NCBI RefSeq assembly: GCF_019279795.1
Contig: NC_056743.1
Span: 632,175,493 to 632,239,492, forward strand
DNA: 64,000 nt
Source: Protopterus annectens
Taxonomy: Eukaryota; Chordata; Ceratodontiformes; Protopteridae
Reading direction: 5' to 3'
The position numbers and the translations under genes were made by a program. The first letter of the stretch is position 1; every line of letters starts with the position of its first letter. Below the pieces are notes generated by a model. The model ran no database searches. It saw nothing but the letters and a program-made list of their open reading frames with translations, and was not told where the DNA came from. Below are positions 20,331 to 33,773 of this stretch, piece after piece.

Positions 20331-23180
20331 TTAGTATATTGTTCCTCTGTCTAACAGTGACACAGAAGTGATACCCGGGGTAAACCTACGATCTCCCATC
20401 CACTCATCAAGATTCCTCTTGAAGAGAGTCAATGAGGGACTCTGCCTAACCTTGACTGGGATTTTATTCCAGAGTGAAGGGAGCCTCTGGGTTATGAATC
20501 TGTCCCTCCAGCATGTCCTATTTATTTCAGTGCTGAGGTTCAAGTCTCTCAAGCGTGTAGCTCGATGGGATTTGGATTTTCTGAGGTGCAGCATGTCCAT
20601 TCATTCCAGGTTGGACATGGCTTTATACGTCAGGCACAGATCACCTCTGAGCAGGCGGTATGCCACTGAGTAGAGCTGGGGTTTCTTTAACCGGGCAGCA
20701 TATGGCATCTGTCTGAGCCCTTTGATCCTCTTGGTGAAATACTTTTGGGGTCTTTCCAGTTGCTGCAGGTGTCTGGTAAGGTACATCCCAAAAGGGGCAT
20801 TGTACTCAATTATGGGCCTGATGAGGGATGAGTAAAGAGGCATGATGACCTCCCCTGATCTAGATGTGAATCCCTTCATGATTAGGTGGGCTATATAAAA
20901 TGTTTTTCTAACCACTTTGGCCACTTGGTTGTCAAATGAGAGATTGCTATCAACTTAGGTCCCCAGGTCCCTAACTACGTCTTCCGTACTTAATGGATTG
21001 CCACCTATGTGGTAATTTGTGGGCATTTTGTTTTTGCCAAAGGGGATGACTATACACTTTTTGGTGTTTAGCTTGAGACCATGGCTCTGGCACCAGTTGT
21101 CTGTTTCTATGAGGCCCTTTTGGAGGATGCTTGTGTTGGCTGGAGAGTCGATTATGGTGCCCAGTTTGCAGTCATCTGCGAACTTGGTCAGCCATAGCAC
21201 TTCCGTGTTGGCCTGTACCTCCGAGAAATATATACTGAACAAGAGAGGTCCCAGGACTGAGCCTTGTGAGATGCCACTTGTAACTGGTTTGGAGTCTGAC
21301 AGCAATTCTAACCATATGGGTTCTGTCCTTGAGCCAGTTTACAACCCATCTAGTGACATAGGGGTTTATATTTAAGCTGGTGAGCTTATCTATAATGCCC
21401 GAGTGGGGGATTGTATCAAAGGCTTTTGCGAGGTCCAGGTAGGCTGTGTGGACCACCCTCCCCTCGTCAATGGCCTTGGTGACTGTTTCAAAGAAATTGA
21501 CCAGGTTTAAGAGGCAAGATCTGCCCTAAACAAAGCCGAACTGGGTAGGATCCAGTGTCTGTATGTCCCCAATATCTTTATTTATGAGGTCCATGATGAT
21601 CCTTTCCATAGCTTTGCAGACCAAGCTAGTCAGGCTTATGGGGCGATAGTTTCCAGGATCCGTTGAGGCACCACCTTTGTTTAGAGGGACCACTGTTGCT
21701 GTACGCCACTCTTTGGGTACATATCCTGTAGTAAGGCTGAGATTGAACAGTAGTTTTATGTTTGGGTTTAGCTCTTCTTGGAGTTCATGTAGGACACAGC
21801 CCGGGATACCGTCTGGTCCCATTGATGCTGTGTTTTTTGCTTTGGAGAGGGTGGCTCTTACCTGAGCATCTGAGATGTCAGGGGGGCAGCACTCTGCTGG
21901 GATAGATATTTGCCCTTTTGGTGGGGAGAAGTTTGCGCTGAACCTGTCAGCTAGGATGTTGACAATGTCTGTGGGTTCGGTGTATTTTTTGTCATTTTGG
22001 TCTAATTCTGAGCATATCTGGGAATTCCCATCTAGGTTCCTAACATAACTAAAGAAAGCCTTGTGATTACCCTTAGTGTCCTGTGCAATTTTTCTCTCGA
22101 AGCTGGCCTTAGACGATTTCATGAGTGCCCATAGTTTTTTGCTAATACTGATCAGAGATGCCTTCCCTTTTTGGGATTTTGCTCTACCATGTAGTAGCTT
22201 CCTCCTTCTATTGTATAGTTTGTTTATGGCTGGGGTCCACCAGACAGGACGTCTGCCTTTGGAGGATTGGGTCTTGGTTTTATTTGGGATTGCATGATCC
22301 ATGCATTCCTGAAGGTGTTCATAGAATGCGTTTATAAAGGATTCTGCGGTCTGGGCCATATTTTCCACAGGCCGGGGGCTTTGAAGGATTCCGCCTCAGT
22401 TTTGAGGAGTGTGAAATTTGCTTTAGAGAAGTTTTTCACTGTGGTTTCCTGGGCAGGGGGTGGGGTCGGGATGTGAATATCCAGTGAGATTAGTTTATGA
22501 TCTGATCTTACCAGTGAGGGATACACTTCTGGTCTGGAGCATAGAGTCCCCATGTTGGTGATGATCAGGTCCAGCATGTTTTCCCCTCTTGTGGGACTGG
22601 TAACAAGTTGTTCCATAGCATTTCAGTTTATAAATTCTAGGAACCTTTGGGCTAGGGTGTTGGAGCTAGAGTAATGCTCCCAGTCTATGTTTGGGTAGTT
22701 GAAGTCGCACAATATAATGGTGTTTGGATAGACCTTCATATTTTCCAGTGTTCTCAGGAAGGCCGAGTGGGGTTCCTGGGTTTGGGAGGGTGGTCTGTAG
22801 CAGGCTATAAACTGGAAAGCAGTTTTACCCACTGTTAGTTGCACATGGATAGTCTCTGATGCTTCTTGCTGTGCCACCAACCTGAAGGTGTGGGTATCTT
22901 TGACGAATATTGATACTCCCCCTCCTTTTGTGGTTCAGTCCAAGTTTTGGGGCCGAAAAGAATAGCATGAGGTATAACATGGTAGCGCTGCGGTGCTCTC
23001 GGGAGCCTTGAACCAGGTTTCTGTTACTGCACAGATATCGATGTTCTCCATGCTAAGGAGAGTTTGAGTGTGCATCTTGAGGTTTAGACTTCTGGCATTG
23101 AGTAGCATTACTCTTAGTTTCTTATCCCTTGTGATACCTATGGAGGTGGGTTTATCTTTGAGCCTTGCCTAAAAAGGCAC
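20331..23180 (-). pseudogene. CR1 ORF2: apurinic-type endonuclease plus reverse transcriptase
   Basis: Read on the minus strand. The endonuclease shows LRVMLLNARSLN, TETW, GGGVSIFVKDTHTF, CYRPPSQTQEPH and CDFNYPNIDW (22690-23110). The RT follows: GPDGIPGCVLHE, WRTATVVPLNKGG, NYRPISLTSLVCKAMERI, motif A TAYLDLAKAFDTIPH (about 21410), GISQGSVLGPLLF and motif C KFADDCKLG (about 21175). The C-terminal thumb region includes YNAPFGMYL and RDRFITQRLPSLWNKIP. Catalytic residues are intact. Breaks: TAG near 21524, a frameshift near 21300, TAA near 20955, TGA near 20600 and a break near 22620. ORF2 supplies target nicking and reverse transcription for this element and possibly for the SINE at 47953. 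Confidence 0.85.
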
Positions 23181-24107
23181 TATGGGGTAGCAAGAGCCTT
23201 TGCCAATATCCAAAAGCCCAGGGGTGACAGGTGCAAGCCGTCCCTAGCGAAGCCGTGGCTTGTCGAGCATGTCATCCCAGGCTGACAGGCATTGGATCCC
23301 CTTTGAATGACACCAATACTTAAGCCAATTGTTGAAATTGATCATCTTGTCTTCATATTGTGGCATCGTTCTTGGTGAGGGTAAGATGCCACTCAAGGTT
23401 AGGGTCATACGGGCCTGGGCTACATGCTCAGAGAGCTCCTCTATGTCTCTTTTCATGTAGTGCAGGGAGGTACGTCTCAGGTCATTCACACTAGCATGGA
23501 CAATGACTGAGTCATATTTGTACTTGCCTTGGAGTGACCTGAGTGCTTGTGTTATGTGGCGGATCCTAGCACCCAACAGGCAGCTCACCGTGACCTTCTC
23601 CTTGTTCAGCCTGGTGAGCGGGACATCAGTGTGCCTGACGATAGAGTCACCTATTACAAGTGTATCAGGTGTGTTGTTTAGCCTTAAGGGCTGTGACTGT
23701 TCAGCACACTGGCTTTGTGAGCTATGTGTTGCACGTGTTTTGTTTTGGGGTAGCGGTTGCTTGGATGTCTGTTTTGGAGGTCTCTGCTGCTTAGGCAGAT
23801 TTTTATTTAGAGCCTCCAAGTATGTTTTTGTGTGTTTATGTGTTTGGTTTAGTGTCATGGTAGGTCTATGTGAGACTGGAATTGTAGTGAGTGTGGTTTT
23901 CTTCTCCTGCTGACTGGTTACGCCAGTACTGAGTTGAGAGAGCTTAGCCTCCAGTTTGGCTATATGGTTGCATCTTTCACATGTGTTGGAATTTGTTGGT
24001 AGGAGGAGAGGGTTGTCTGTGTACATGAGGCAGTTGTAACATTGCCTCAAGATTCCCAGATTCACCAGCTGGACCAGAGAGGAGATTGACAACTGACCTT
24101 TGGACAT
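23180..24107 (-). pseudogene. CR1 ORF1: zinc-finger plus SGNH esterase-like protein
   Basis: The ATG at 24107 opens a 287-codon frame. N-terminus: CYNCLMYTDN then CERCNHIAKLEAKLSQLS, a CxxC...CxxC knuckle running into a short coiled coil. The middle is a Thr/Gln/Lys-rich linker. The C-terminal esterase has GDSIVRH (block I Ser), LLGARIRHI (block II), VNDLRR (block III Asn) and a long helix region. The frame stops at 23244, but a shift just before it restores FARDGLHLSPLGF, the block V Asp/His motif, running to a stop at 23180. So one small indel near 23250 removes the catalytic Asp/His. Such ORF1 esterases are known in CR1 and L2 LINEs. Confidence 0.82.
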
Positions 24108-24429
24108 GCTAGAATAGTATTGGGAATTCCTTTATAATTGAAAAAAAGGACCAATGGGGAACCAGGTACTCAAGGGGAGTTTGTGAGTGTGTAGTGCTTT
24201 CAATTTTTTAGTGCTGACTTAGTGAGCAAGTGCCAGGTAACTTAAATGCAATGTGTTGCAGGTAACTTAAATGCAAAAACGACAAACAGTAACTTTCTTT
24301 CAAGTGAAACAAGGAAATAAGTACAGTAAGCAATGCGGATATCACTAGGGATCCACAGAAGCACTGAAAAGCCGTGTTTTAGGTGGAATTAGCGTTCCAG
24401 GGAAATAACAAGCAAACAAACAACAAGCA

Positions 24430-25330
24430 TACAAACAAAGCTAGATTCAGCGGGCCTGGATCTAGTCTATGCTACAGCAAACAAGGTGTACCAATTTCAG
24501 TAAGAAACAGTTCAAATATGCAGGCACTATAAGCCTTTAACCAGAAATTCCCAGCTCAGAAGGGCAGAGTCCAGCCTCTCCTCCCACAAGAGTGCAGACC
24601 ATGAACCTTCTTAATGTAAAATAACTGGCCTGAAGCCCAAGTGCTTAAACCAGAACTAATACACTTTTAGTATAACAGACACTGAACCCTCAATCAGCAA
24701 TTCCCAACTTAGAAGGATGTAAGCTACCTGTCCTGCCACCACAGTGCAGGCCACAAACCTTCCTAATGTAAAACAATTGGTCTCAAGCCCAAGTGCTTAA
24801 TCCAAAAGACTTAGAATGATAGCTACCCTTTAATCAAGTTACTACCAAGCAGTAATAAATACAACTGAATACTTTAAAGAATGCCTGGATTAGTGCTCAT
24901 GTTATACAAACAAAGCTAGATTCAGCAGGCCTGGATCTAGTCTATGCTACAGCAAACAAGGTGTACCAATTTCAGTAAGAAGCAGTTCAAATATGCAGGC
25001 ACTATAAGCCTTTAGCCAGAAATTCCCAGCTCAGAAGGGCAGAGTCCAGCCTCTCCTCCCCCAAGAGTGCAGACCATGAACCCTCTTAATGTAAAATAAC
25101 TGGCCTGAAGCCCAAGTGCTTAAACCAGAATTAATACACTTTTAGAATAATAGACACTGAGCCCTCAATCAGCAGTTCCCAACTTAGAAGGATGTAAGCT
25201 ACCTGTTCTGCCACTACAGTGCAGACCACAAACCTTCTTAATGTAAAACAACTGGTCTGAAGCCCAAGTGCTTAAACTAAAAGGCTTAGAATGAGTTACA
25301 CCAAGCAGTAATAAATACAACTGAGTACTT
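24430..25330 (-). repeat. CR1 5' tandem units
   Basis: A segment of about 470 bp starting AACAAAGCTAGATTCAGC (24434) is repeated from about 24907 with few differences. Each unit is itself a diverged dimer of about 160 bp, marked by CCCAGCTCAGAAGG or CCAACTTAGAAGG and CAAGTGCTTAAACC (near 24550, 24708, 25024 and 25177). Tandem monomers at a LINE 5' end often act as promoters; that role is inferred here. Confidence 0.8.
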
Positions 25331-25369
25331 TTAAGATGACACAAAAGCAAAATAAAGTAGGAAGAAACA

Positions 25370-26836
25370 CAAATACAGTAAAAGCAGATACATCTCTTGT
25401 CGATAACCCCAACATTGTAGTAGTACGGGCTGCCAAAGGTGGAGCTGTGGTTATTTGGGATAAAGTACAGTATGAAATGGAAGCCCTGAAACAATTTAAT
25501 GACCATATCTCTTACTGCTCTTTACCTGTGGACCCTACCAGTGGGTTTAAGTCAGTTATAGATACTTTTTTATTGGATGCTAAGGAACAGGGGATTATTA
25601 ATGCTGATCTAGTCACGCATTTGACAGTTGTACCTACTTTTCAGTATTTTTACTTAGTTCCAAAAATCCATAAGCCTTTACACAATCCGCCAGGAAGGCT
25701 CACTGTGGTAGGGGTTCACTGATTGAATCACTATCTGAGTATCTTGAATTTAAATTTAAACCCTTATTATCTCTGGTTAGAGCTAGAATTAGGGATACCA
25801 AACACTTTCTGCAACTCATGGATAAAGTGTAGGTTTCTAATGTGACACAGTTGGGAACTTTGGATGTACAGTCCCTCTACACTAGTATCCCCCATCAAGG
25901 GGGTATCAAGGGTGTCCATTATTGGATGAGGCAGTCTGGTCTCTTTTCTGATTTGGAGATGGAATTTTTATCATTATTGAAGTTGGTGCTTGAACATAAT
26001 GCCTTTAAGTTCAATAATCAGTTGTATCTACAGGTAAAAGGTACAGCTATGAGGGCTACATTTGCCCCCATTTATGCTGAGCTTTTTATGGGGTATCTTG
26101 AGGCCTAATATATTTACATTGACAAGTTTCCTTTTTCATCACAACTTGTGATGTGGCATCGATACCTAGATGATTGTTGGGTAATATGGCAAGGAGGATT
26201 GGATGAATGGGATAATTTTAAACAGTATTTAAATGACAATGAGCATGGTATTAAATTTATTGGGAAGCTTGATTTATTTACAGTTGATTTCCTGGATGCT
26301 ATTGTTACCAAGGTGTTGGATGGTACAGTAATTACCACATTCCACAGGAAACCTTTTTCAAAAATTCTATTTTACATGCTCATAGTTGTAATCCAGCCCA
26401 TACCACTAGAAATATTCCAGTGGCACAATTTCGGAGAATTAAGAGGATTTGTTTTGCTCCTAGTGAGTATGAGAAACAGGCTTCAGGACTAAAAGAAAGG
26501 TTTTATGTCAGAGGGTATCCCAAAAATGTGGTAGATAATGCATATAAGGGTCTTAAGATGACTAACTGGATGGCCTTGCTGCAAGATACTCAGCTTCCTA
26601 GACGGCGTTGGTCCACGGGAATGAGGTTTATTACTACTTATGCTAGTAATACTTTTAAGATCAGGGAAGTTATTTCTAAGTATTGGCATGTATTATATTT
26701 AGATCCATTCTTTTCTACTTTATTGCAACCTAGGTGTCAGTTTGGATATAGAAAGGGGGAATCTGTAGGACAATATCTGTTCTCTTTTAAGAAAGGCAAA
26801 AATCCCAACATAGAGGTATTTTCTAATGCACTGTAA
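25370..26836 (+). pseudogene. PLE ORF2, reverse transcriptase core (degenerate)
   Basis: It resumes the frame cut at 20202. RT blocks in order: VVVRAAKGGAVVIWDK, LVPKIHKPLHNPPGR, motif A LGTLDVQSLYTSIPH (25855), motif B QVKGTAMRATFAPIYAELF (26035), motif C MWHRYLDDCWVIW (26152), FLDAIVTKV and HRKPF, then a linker with RFITTYASNTFKI and FGYRKGESVGQYLF. The YLDD is intact, but the usual MG of motif B is MR. Breaks: a frameshift near 25720, a stop near 25830, a stop at 26106 and a shift near 26360-26420. No Cys cluster or GIY-YIG domain follows, so it is truncated or never had one. Confidence 0.82.
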
Positions 26837-27105
26837 GGCAAATAACAGGGATATGTCCTCCTCTCCAATGTAGTGCGAATTAGTATATATAGTTAGGGGG
26901 GTGTGGGGGCTGCCCCCACACTGGGGGGGGTGAAGCCCCCCACCTAGTTTGATTTTAAAGAACAATATAACACAAAAAGTACAGAATTTAAACCAAACTA
27001 GGTGGGAGACTTCACCTCCACACCCCCCAACTATATATATTAACTCCAGGGTTGTGCTACAATGGGGAAGAGGACATAGCCCGGTTATTTGCCTTAAAGT
27101 GCACT
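26829..27105. mobile_element. palindromic MITE with G-rich/C-rich hairpin
   Basis: Left end GCACTGTAAGGCAAATAAC pairs with right end GTTATTTGCCTTAAAGTGC. Inside, CCAATGTAGTGCGAATTAGT pairs with AACTCCAGGGTTGTGC..TACAATGG, and GGGGGGTGTGGGGGCTGCCC with the C-rich 27020 region. It has no coding capacity. It lies at the 3' limit of the dead PLE. Interior relatives occur at 3830, 27480 and 37450. Confidence 0.75.
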
Positions 27106-27168
27106 GCATGTATTACTTGTCAGTCAAATGAGTTTCAGTCCAATGAATAGTCAGTCAAATGAAGGTAA

Positions 27169-27334
<166 letters not shown>

Positions 27335-27365
27335 GATAGATATTCATATATATATGTCTACTATG

Positions 27366-27879
27366 GTTGATTTAAAACTCACTTGGCTGAAATGAAATTA
27401 CTAGGACCACTTCACTGAAAGCTCACTTCACTGAAAACTCATTTCTTTGAAACCCATTTCATTGAAAGTTATAAATGGCCTTTTCCCCACTGTAGTGTGA
27501 TCCTGGAGTTAGTATATAAAGTAAGGGGGGTGTGGGGGGCACAGCCCCCCATATTGGGGTGTTTGGGGGCATAGCCCCCCACATATTATAAACATTTTAA
27601 ACTATATACAGTGATACTTACAAGTGAAATAAATGTTTCCAAAAGAGAATATACAACCAAGATATGTGGGGGGGCTTTGCTCCCCACACCCCCAATGTGG
27701 GCGGCTGAGCCCCCCACCCCCCTTATTTTATATACTAACTCCACAGTCACACTACAGTGGGGAAAAGGCCATTTATAATTTTCAATGAAATGTGTTTTAG
27801 TCAAGTGAGTTTTCAGTGAAGTGAGCTTTCAGTGAAGTGGTCCTAGTAATTTCATTTTCAATCAAGTGAATTTTCAATC

Positions 27880-27883
<4 letters not shown>
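27366..27883. mobile_element. palindromic MITE inserted in (TA)n
   Basis: Terminal arms of over 110 bp: the GTTGATTTAAAACTCACTTG..TCATTGAAAGTTATAAATGG region pairs with CCATTTATAATTTTCAATGA..GAATTTTCAATCAAC. The interior has CCCCACTGTAGTGTGATCC..GGAGTTAGTATATAAAG and the mirrored AACTCCACAGTCACACTACAG, plus GGGGGGCACAGCCCCCC hairpins. It is flanked on both sides by TA repeats, which suits TA target-site elements (Tc1/mariner-like), though the superfamily is not proven. Confidence 0.75.

Positions 27884-27940
<57 letters not shown>
27882..27940. repeat. (TA)n microsatellite
   Basis: TA run of about 58 bp directly right of the MITE, probably the other half of the tract at 27171-27331. Confidence 0.95.
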
Positions 27941-27941
<1 letters not shown>

Positions 27942-28212
27942 TCACCCTCTTAGTGCAAGACATCTGGAGAAAGCCTGACAAAGTGGGGGGGAGGGACAAA
28001 GACCAAAAAAAATAGGGACATATTTTAAATATGGATTTTTTAAGCTTAGATGCTAGAGTATTATGGTTTGTTTTAACATACATTTCCTGATAGGTTTAAG
28101 TTTCAAGCAATTTTCTAACTGTATACCAACAATGCTTACAATCTGTCCCTAATTCTGAAACTTTCTTCCCATTTTGTTAGGCTTTCTCCATATTTCTTGT
28201 TCTAAGAGGTAT
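27941..28212. mobile_element. hAT-like MITE, CATACCTCTCAAC family (diverged)
   Basis: CTCTTAGTGCAAGACATCTG and GAGAAAGCCTGACAAA on the left pair with TTAGGCTTTCTCCATATTTC and TTGTTCTAAGAGG on the right. Internal GGGACAAAG and AATAGGGACATATTTTAAAT are family landmarks. The outermost CATACC bases are lost next to the TA tract. Confidence 0.65.
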
Positions 28213-28924
28213 TTTCACCTACCCTCTGTGATGCTGTAGTTCCCACACCAGCAAGAAAAAGGGGTAAGACCCGCATGAACAACTTAGTTATAGCACTGTG
28301 TTGCCATGCCATTAGCTAATGGAAAGACAACACAGCTGTTCTGGATGTAATTAGCAAGTGGAAGACATCAATTGGTGCACAGGCCATCACCTGCTCATAA
28401 GCATTACCTACAAAAAACAAGCTCCTGCCTATGCAAAACAGGTCTGAACCTTTCTACGCAAAGTCAGACTACAACTATGAAAACCTATACATCTGCATTA
28501 CTCTGAAACAGAAAACTCTGCAGCACTATAACAGTTATGTCAAACAATTAACCATGTAATGGAATGCAGAAGGGCAGATGCAATAATGGGAAATAGGAAG
28601 TTAAACAATAGGTCTCAACAACACTTGCTGGACTGACATGTTGCTGTACAGCACCTAAGGCCATCCCTCCTGGCTTTGTCTATAGTGACATAGAGCACAG
28701 CTCTGGCCCCTGAATCACCCCAGCAAAGGTCAGCTCGCATATGACTACTACTGGAGTGTCTGTTGTACAATACAGACTGTGACACTGGCAGGCCAGCTAC
28801 CTGGGATGTTTTAAATATTCATATGTCTCTTGTGAATGCTACTATGATACATATACTTGTCTTACAAATGTATGAGACCTATATAGGGTATGTGCATAGT
28901 AAACAACTGGCGCAGAAGAGTGTG

Positions 28925-29228
28925 TACCTTTCAATTGTCTGAAGTTTTGCAGACTGCCACATGTTTGCCTCATAGTTGTAGTAATTTTCTCATACAGTTG
29001 TGTTTTGTCTGGCAAATCACTGGAAAATCAGTAAAGACTGAAGTCATAACATAATAGGATACATTTGAATATCATATCCTTTGGAGTATTCCTGTGAATG
29101 CAAAACCTACTTTTCTATCAACTGTCTAAGTGTGTTACATTTCTAAAGTGTCACTAATTTTGGGCCTTTGCCCCTCATTTATATGTGTCTTTGTCTAGAT
29201 GTCTTGCTCTAACAGGTTGAGAGGTATG
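28925..29228. mobile_element. hAT-like MITE, mirror copy of 3393-3711
   Basis: Inverted family member: GTACCTTTCAATTGTCTG at the left, and TGTCTAGATGTCTTGCTCTA then GGTTGAGAGGTATG at the right, followed by ACTGAGC, the mirror of GCTCAGT beside the left-arm copy. The shared flank shows that both arms carry the same insertion event. Confidence 0.75.
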
Positions 29229-29579
29229 ACTGAGCTGCAAGAGTGTAAACACAGTGTGCCATACTGAAAAAGAACAGAAATGTATATCAAGTATTACTTG
29301 TGCATATGTATGTAGCAATAGTAGTAGCTGGAAGCCTCAAACATACAGACATGAGTTGCAAAACATCGGGTAAATATGCTGTACTAGTTTTACAAATGTG
29401 TAATCTGAGTTTCAGTGCATCAAACAGACATAAATGTCTACAGCAACAGGTTGTTGTATTGCCTTCAAACAGAAATAATTACTATTTTGATTATAATTAC
29501 TAGCTTGAAATTGAAAATGTGTTTAACTGTGTCATGACTTTGGATCCAAGCCTACACTGAACATCTATATGAACATCTA

Positions 29580-31658
29580 GGTAGCTGAATGGACTCAGCA
29601 ATACCTGACTGGACAAAATAATCTCCCCTAAGGTAGATTAAACCTCTGTGGTGGACAGCAGCAATACACAAACCCCATAATAGGTGGCAATATTGGCTGT
29701 ACAGAGCAAAGAAGGAGCAGGTGCCAAATTGGAAGCAATCTCACCTTTATCTGAACAAGCAAATAAGGTCACAGTTGAATTACTCTGTGGCTAACTTTGA
29801 GTGCAAATTGGACACATCCACCAAGGCCAGTCACACGGCCTTCTACACATATGTCTGCAATCTCAGAGGCAATACCCAAATCTACTCTGTCCTGGTGGTC
29901 AATAACACCACATACACATATGCCATAGATATTGCCAACCTGCTGCAGACAGATTAAGTGAAAACCTCTTCCCCCCGTCCTCCCATCAGTAAAGCAGGAT
30001 ATGAACAGCACCTGCCCCCCTCCCCTCATCATCAGTGAGCAGGTCTGTAATACCCTCTCAAGGGCAACAAACTGAAGTCACCATGGGACCTGATAACATC
30101 CCTGGTTGCATCCTAAATGAACTCAGGCATGAGGTCTTAGCTCTATTACACACTGTAGTCAACCAAAGCCTGAGCACCAGTGTTATCTCATCTGCATGGA
30201 GGACAGCCACTGTCACCCCTCTACACAAAGGTGGAGCAGCCACTGACCCAGCCAATCATATGCACATCAGCCTAACTAGCCTGATTTGAAAGACCATGGA
30301 AGGCATTATTAAGGACCTTATAAACATGGACATCGGCAACCTCAAAATGCCTGAGCCAACACAGTTTGGTATTGTCAAAGGGAGATCAGGCCTGTTAAAC
30401 CTGGTTGACTGTTTTGAACCTGTCAACAAGCACATGGACAAGGAGAAGATGGTGCACACTGCCTACCTTCACCTAGCCAAAGCCTCAGACAATAATCCCC
30501 AGTCGGCCATAATGCATAAGCCTACACAGCTAGACATCAACCTGTATGTTACCAGATGGGTACAAACTGGCTCAGTGATAGTACCCACTCAGTCAAAGTA
30601 TTGGAAGCCACCCCTGGTAGTAGACACTTAAAGAGCAGTGTACCCAAAGGACCTGTCTGGGGGCCTCTACTATTTGGGATATACTCTACTGAAGTGCAAG
30701 ACAAAACCAGTGGTCTGTGGCTGACCAGGTTTACATATGACTGTAAGCTGGCCACTGTCTTACATTCCCTAGTGGTGTGAGCATCCTCCAGGAGGCTCTT
30801 ACCCAAATTAATGAGTGGTGCCAGAAGCACTGCCTCAAACTGAATTCCAGGGACTGCATCATTATCCCTGTTGTGGTAGATATCATCCGCACTACTTATG
30901 ACAGTGATAACAATGCACTGAGCATGCAATTAGGCGTGAGGCGACTTGTGCACCAAGGTTGATGGCAACCTGACAGTTTCCCACTGCATTGGCACCATTG
31001 TACAGAAGTCTGTCTACATGGCCCACTTCACAAATAAAGGTATGTCATCCAGGAACCAGGAGGCCATAGCATCCCTGTACTCCTCCTTTATCAAACCCAT
31101 TGCCAAGTACAATGGCTCATTTGACATGTACCTTGCCAACCACATGCAGAAGATGCAGAGACCACAGATGTTCCTGACCAGGAAAATCCAGGGTCTGCAA
31201 CATCTATCCTATACAGATAGGCTAAAAGCCCTGTAACTCTACTCAGTGTTATAAAGACTGATCATAGGTGATGAGTGTCTGGCTAAGAAGGCCATTCCCA
31301 AACCAGCCTTACTGGAGTGTGTGCTTATCCATAAGACAAACCCTATGCGAGCAACCCGCACACAAGGCAATCACATGGTCTGACATGAATAGTACTTATT
31401 GACAGGATAGATTTGTGTCTCAAATAATACACTGCTGTGAAATACACTCCCTCCCCATGTCTAGTAGAGTACCTCTCCAGCATTCTTTCAGAAGAATGGG
31501 AAACACAAAAGACACCCCTGGGATCACACATGTGTCCCAGCTGGACAGGGGAAACAGGTGCTGACTTTGCAGGGACATGGTTAGACATCTGGGCTAGGCT
31601 TATGAGGACATCTGGGCTAATAGCCTAGTATCATCCAATGAACCTATGCACCTAGTAC
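29580..31658 (+). pseudogene. CR1-type LINE, older 5'-truncated copy
   Basis: It begins within the region equivalent to RRPVWWTPAINKL (29620) and runs to a 3' tail TAGTATCATCCAATGAACCT. Pieces include GPDNIPGCILNELRHEVLAL, AWRTATVTPLHKGGAATDPA, TQFGIVKGRSGLLNLVDCFE and a motif A region reading TAYLHLAKASDNNPQ, where the catalytic Asp is His. PVWGPLLFGIYSTEVQ and motif C WLTRFTYDCKLA (FADD changed to FTYD) follow, then IAKYNGSFDMYLANHMQKMQ. Both catalytic sites are lost and many frames are broken. It is inserted in the IR4 right arm only. Confidence 0.82.
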
Positions 31659-32077
31659 TTTACATGTTTCCTGTATGTATTGCATCCTGCCCTGAAATGT
31701 TGTCATATATGAATACCTGTGAGTCTGAACTGTGTAGTTACTGCATTGATAGAGTATTATCTTGTTCCTTTATTAGTTATTGTCACATATCATTACACCT
31801 TGTTATTGTGTCAGGTCTGTATAGCACTAGATCAGCTCATAGAGAACTTGCATATGCCCATGGTGACACTGTATAGCTCATTCCAGTAGCCTTGGTCTTG
31901 GTAACACTTACCATTTTGCTAACAGGCTCATCAAACAGTAGGATTTGTCACAGTTTGTTGAGGGCCTTACAGTAGCTGCTACAGAGATGTATTGCGGCTG
32001 TCAGAACTACCTTAAAGTATGGGATGAAGGGACCATAGGTAGCAAAGTTGGGCCAGACTTTAACAAGAGTGTGCATG

Positions 32078-32179
<102 letters not shown>

Positions 32180-32810
32180 TCAAAACTCAGATAGCAAAGT
32201 GTGTATGTTAGCTACTTGGCCAGGGACCCAAAGTATTGATTTGACAGAGAGGGTGACAAATATTTTGGATTGACCGCTCTGCTCTGATGTTAACCACATA
32301 GGTGTGCCAGTGTGGAGTGTTACTGGGGTTGTGGAGAGAGAGGGAGAAATGATCCCCACACTGACTGTGACCTCTGTGTGCTTTGAAGGGTAAATGTACT
32401 TTAATATGCATGTACTTGTCATCCTACAATTGTGTATATCCCTCACTGGTGGTAGTGGCAAATATTTAGACTCTCTGATTATTGGGCCAGTGCAGGGGTG
32501 ACACACTGACAATACGTACAGGTGAATACAGATGGCATATCACATCATGTACCATCATTGAGCCCCTCTCAGTTTGACAATGTCATACAGGGTTATTTCA
32601 CAGATTGCCTAGTCTCCTTGACCATTCCTGACATATGCTTCCTAGGTGAGTGTGTAGTCCACACCTGCACCTGATTGCCTCACTCCTATTGCTAGAATAC
32701 CTGGTGACCCATGCAAGATGGTCAGCAAATTATAGGTAGTTGTAGTAGTGGGTGGATGCTGCACTGGGTCAGCAGCAGTATGTATATACTGAGCATACAA
32801 TGTAAGGGAA

Positions 32811-33773
<963 letters not shown>

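Larger units (their letters stand above)
20203..25335 (-). mobile_element. near-full-length CR1-type LINE
   Basis: The minus-strand element runs from duplicated 5' units (24430-25330) through ORF1 (23180-24107) and ORF2 (20331-23180) to a 3' tail of about four copies of an octamer, GTTCATAG on the plus strand (20203-20234). An octamer 3' microsatellite and an esterase-type ORF1 are hallmarks of CR1. Few stops separate it from an intact frame, so it is younger than its PLE host. Tail relatives occur at 31630-31658, 45830-45890, 48060-48085 and 61199. Confidence 0.88.
18650..26836 (+). mobile_element. dead Penelope-like element, split by a CR1
   Basis: The element runs ORF1 relic (18955-19785), ORF2 N-terminus (19777-20202), CR1 insertion (20203-25335) and RT core (25370-26836). 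The GIY-YIG domain expected after the RT is absent; the element ends where the MITE at 26829 begins. Upstream, CTGATGA..GAGTGAAAATGG at 18683-18708 may be a decayed version of the hammerhead-like motif seen in the young PLE. It sits between the IR1 right arm and the MITE cluster inside IR4. Confidence 0.8.
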
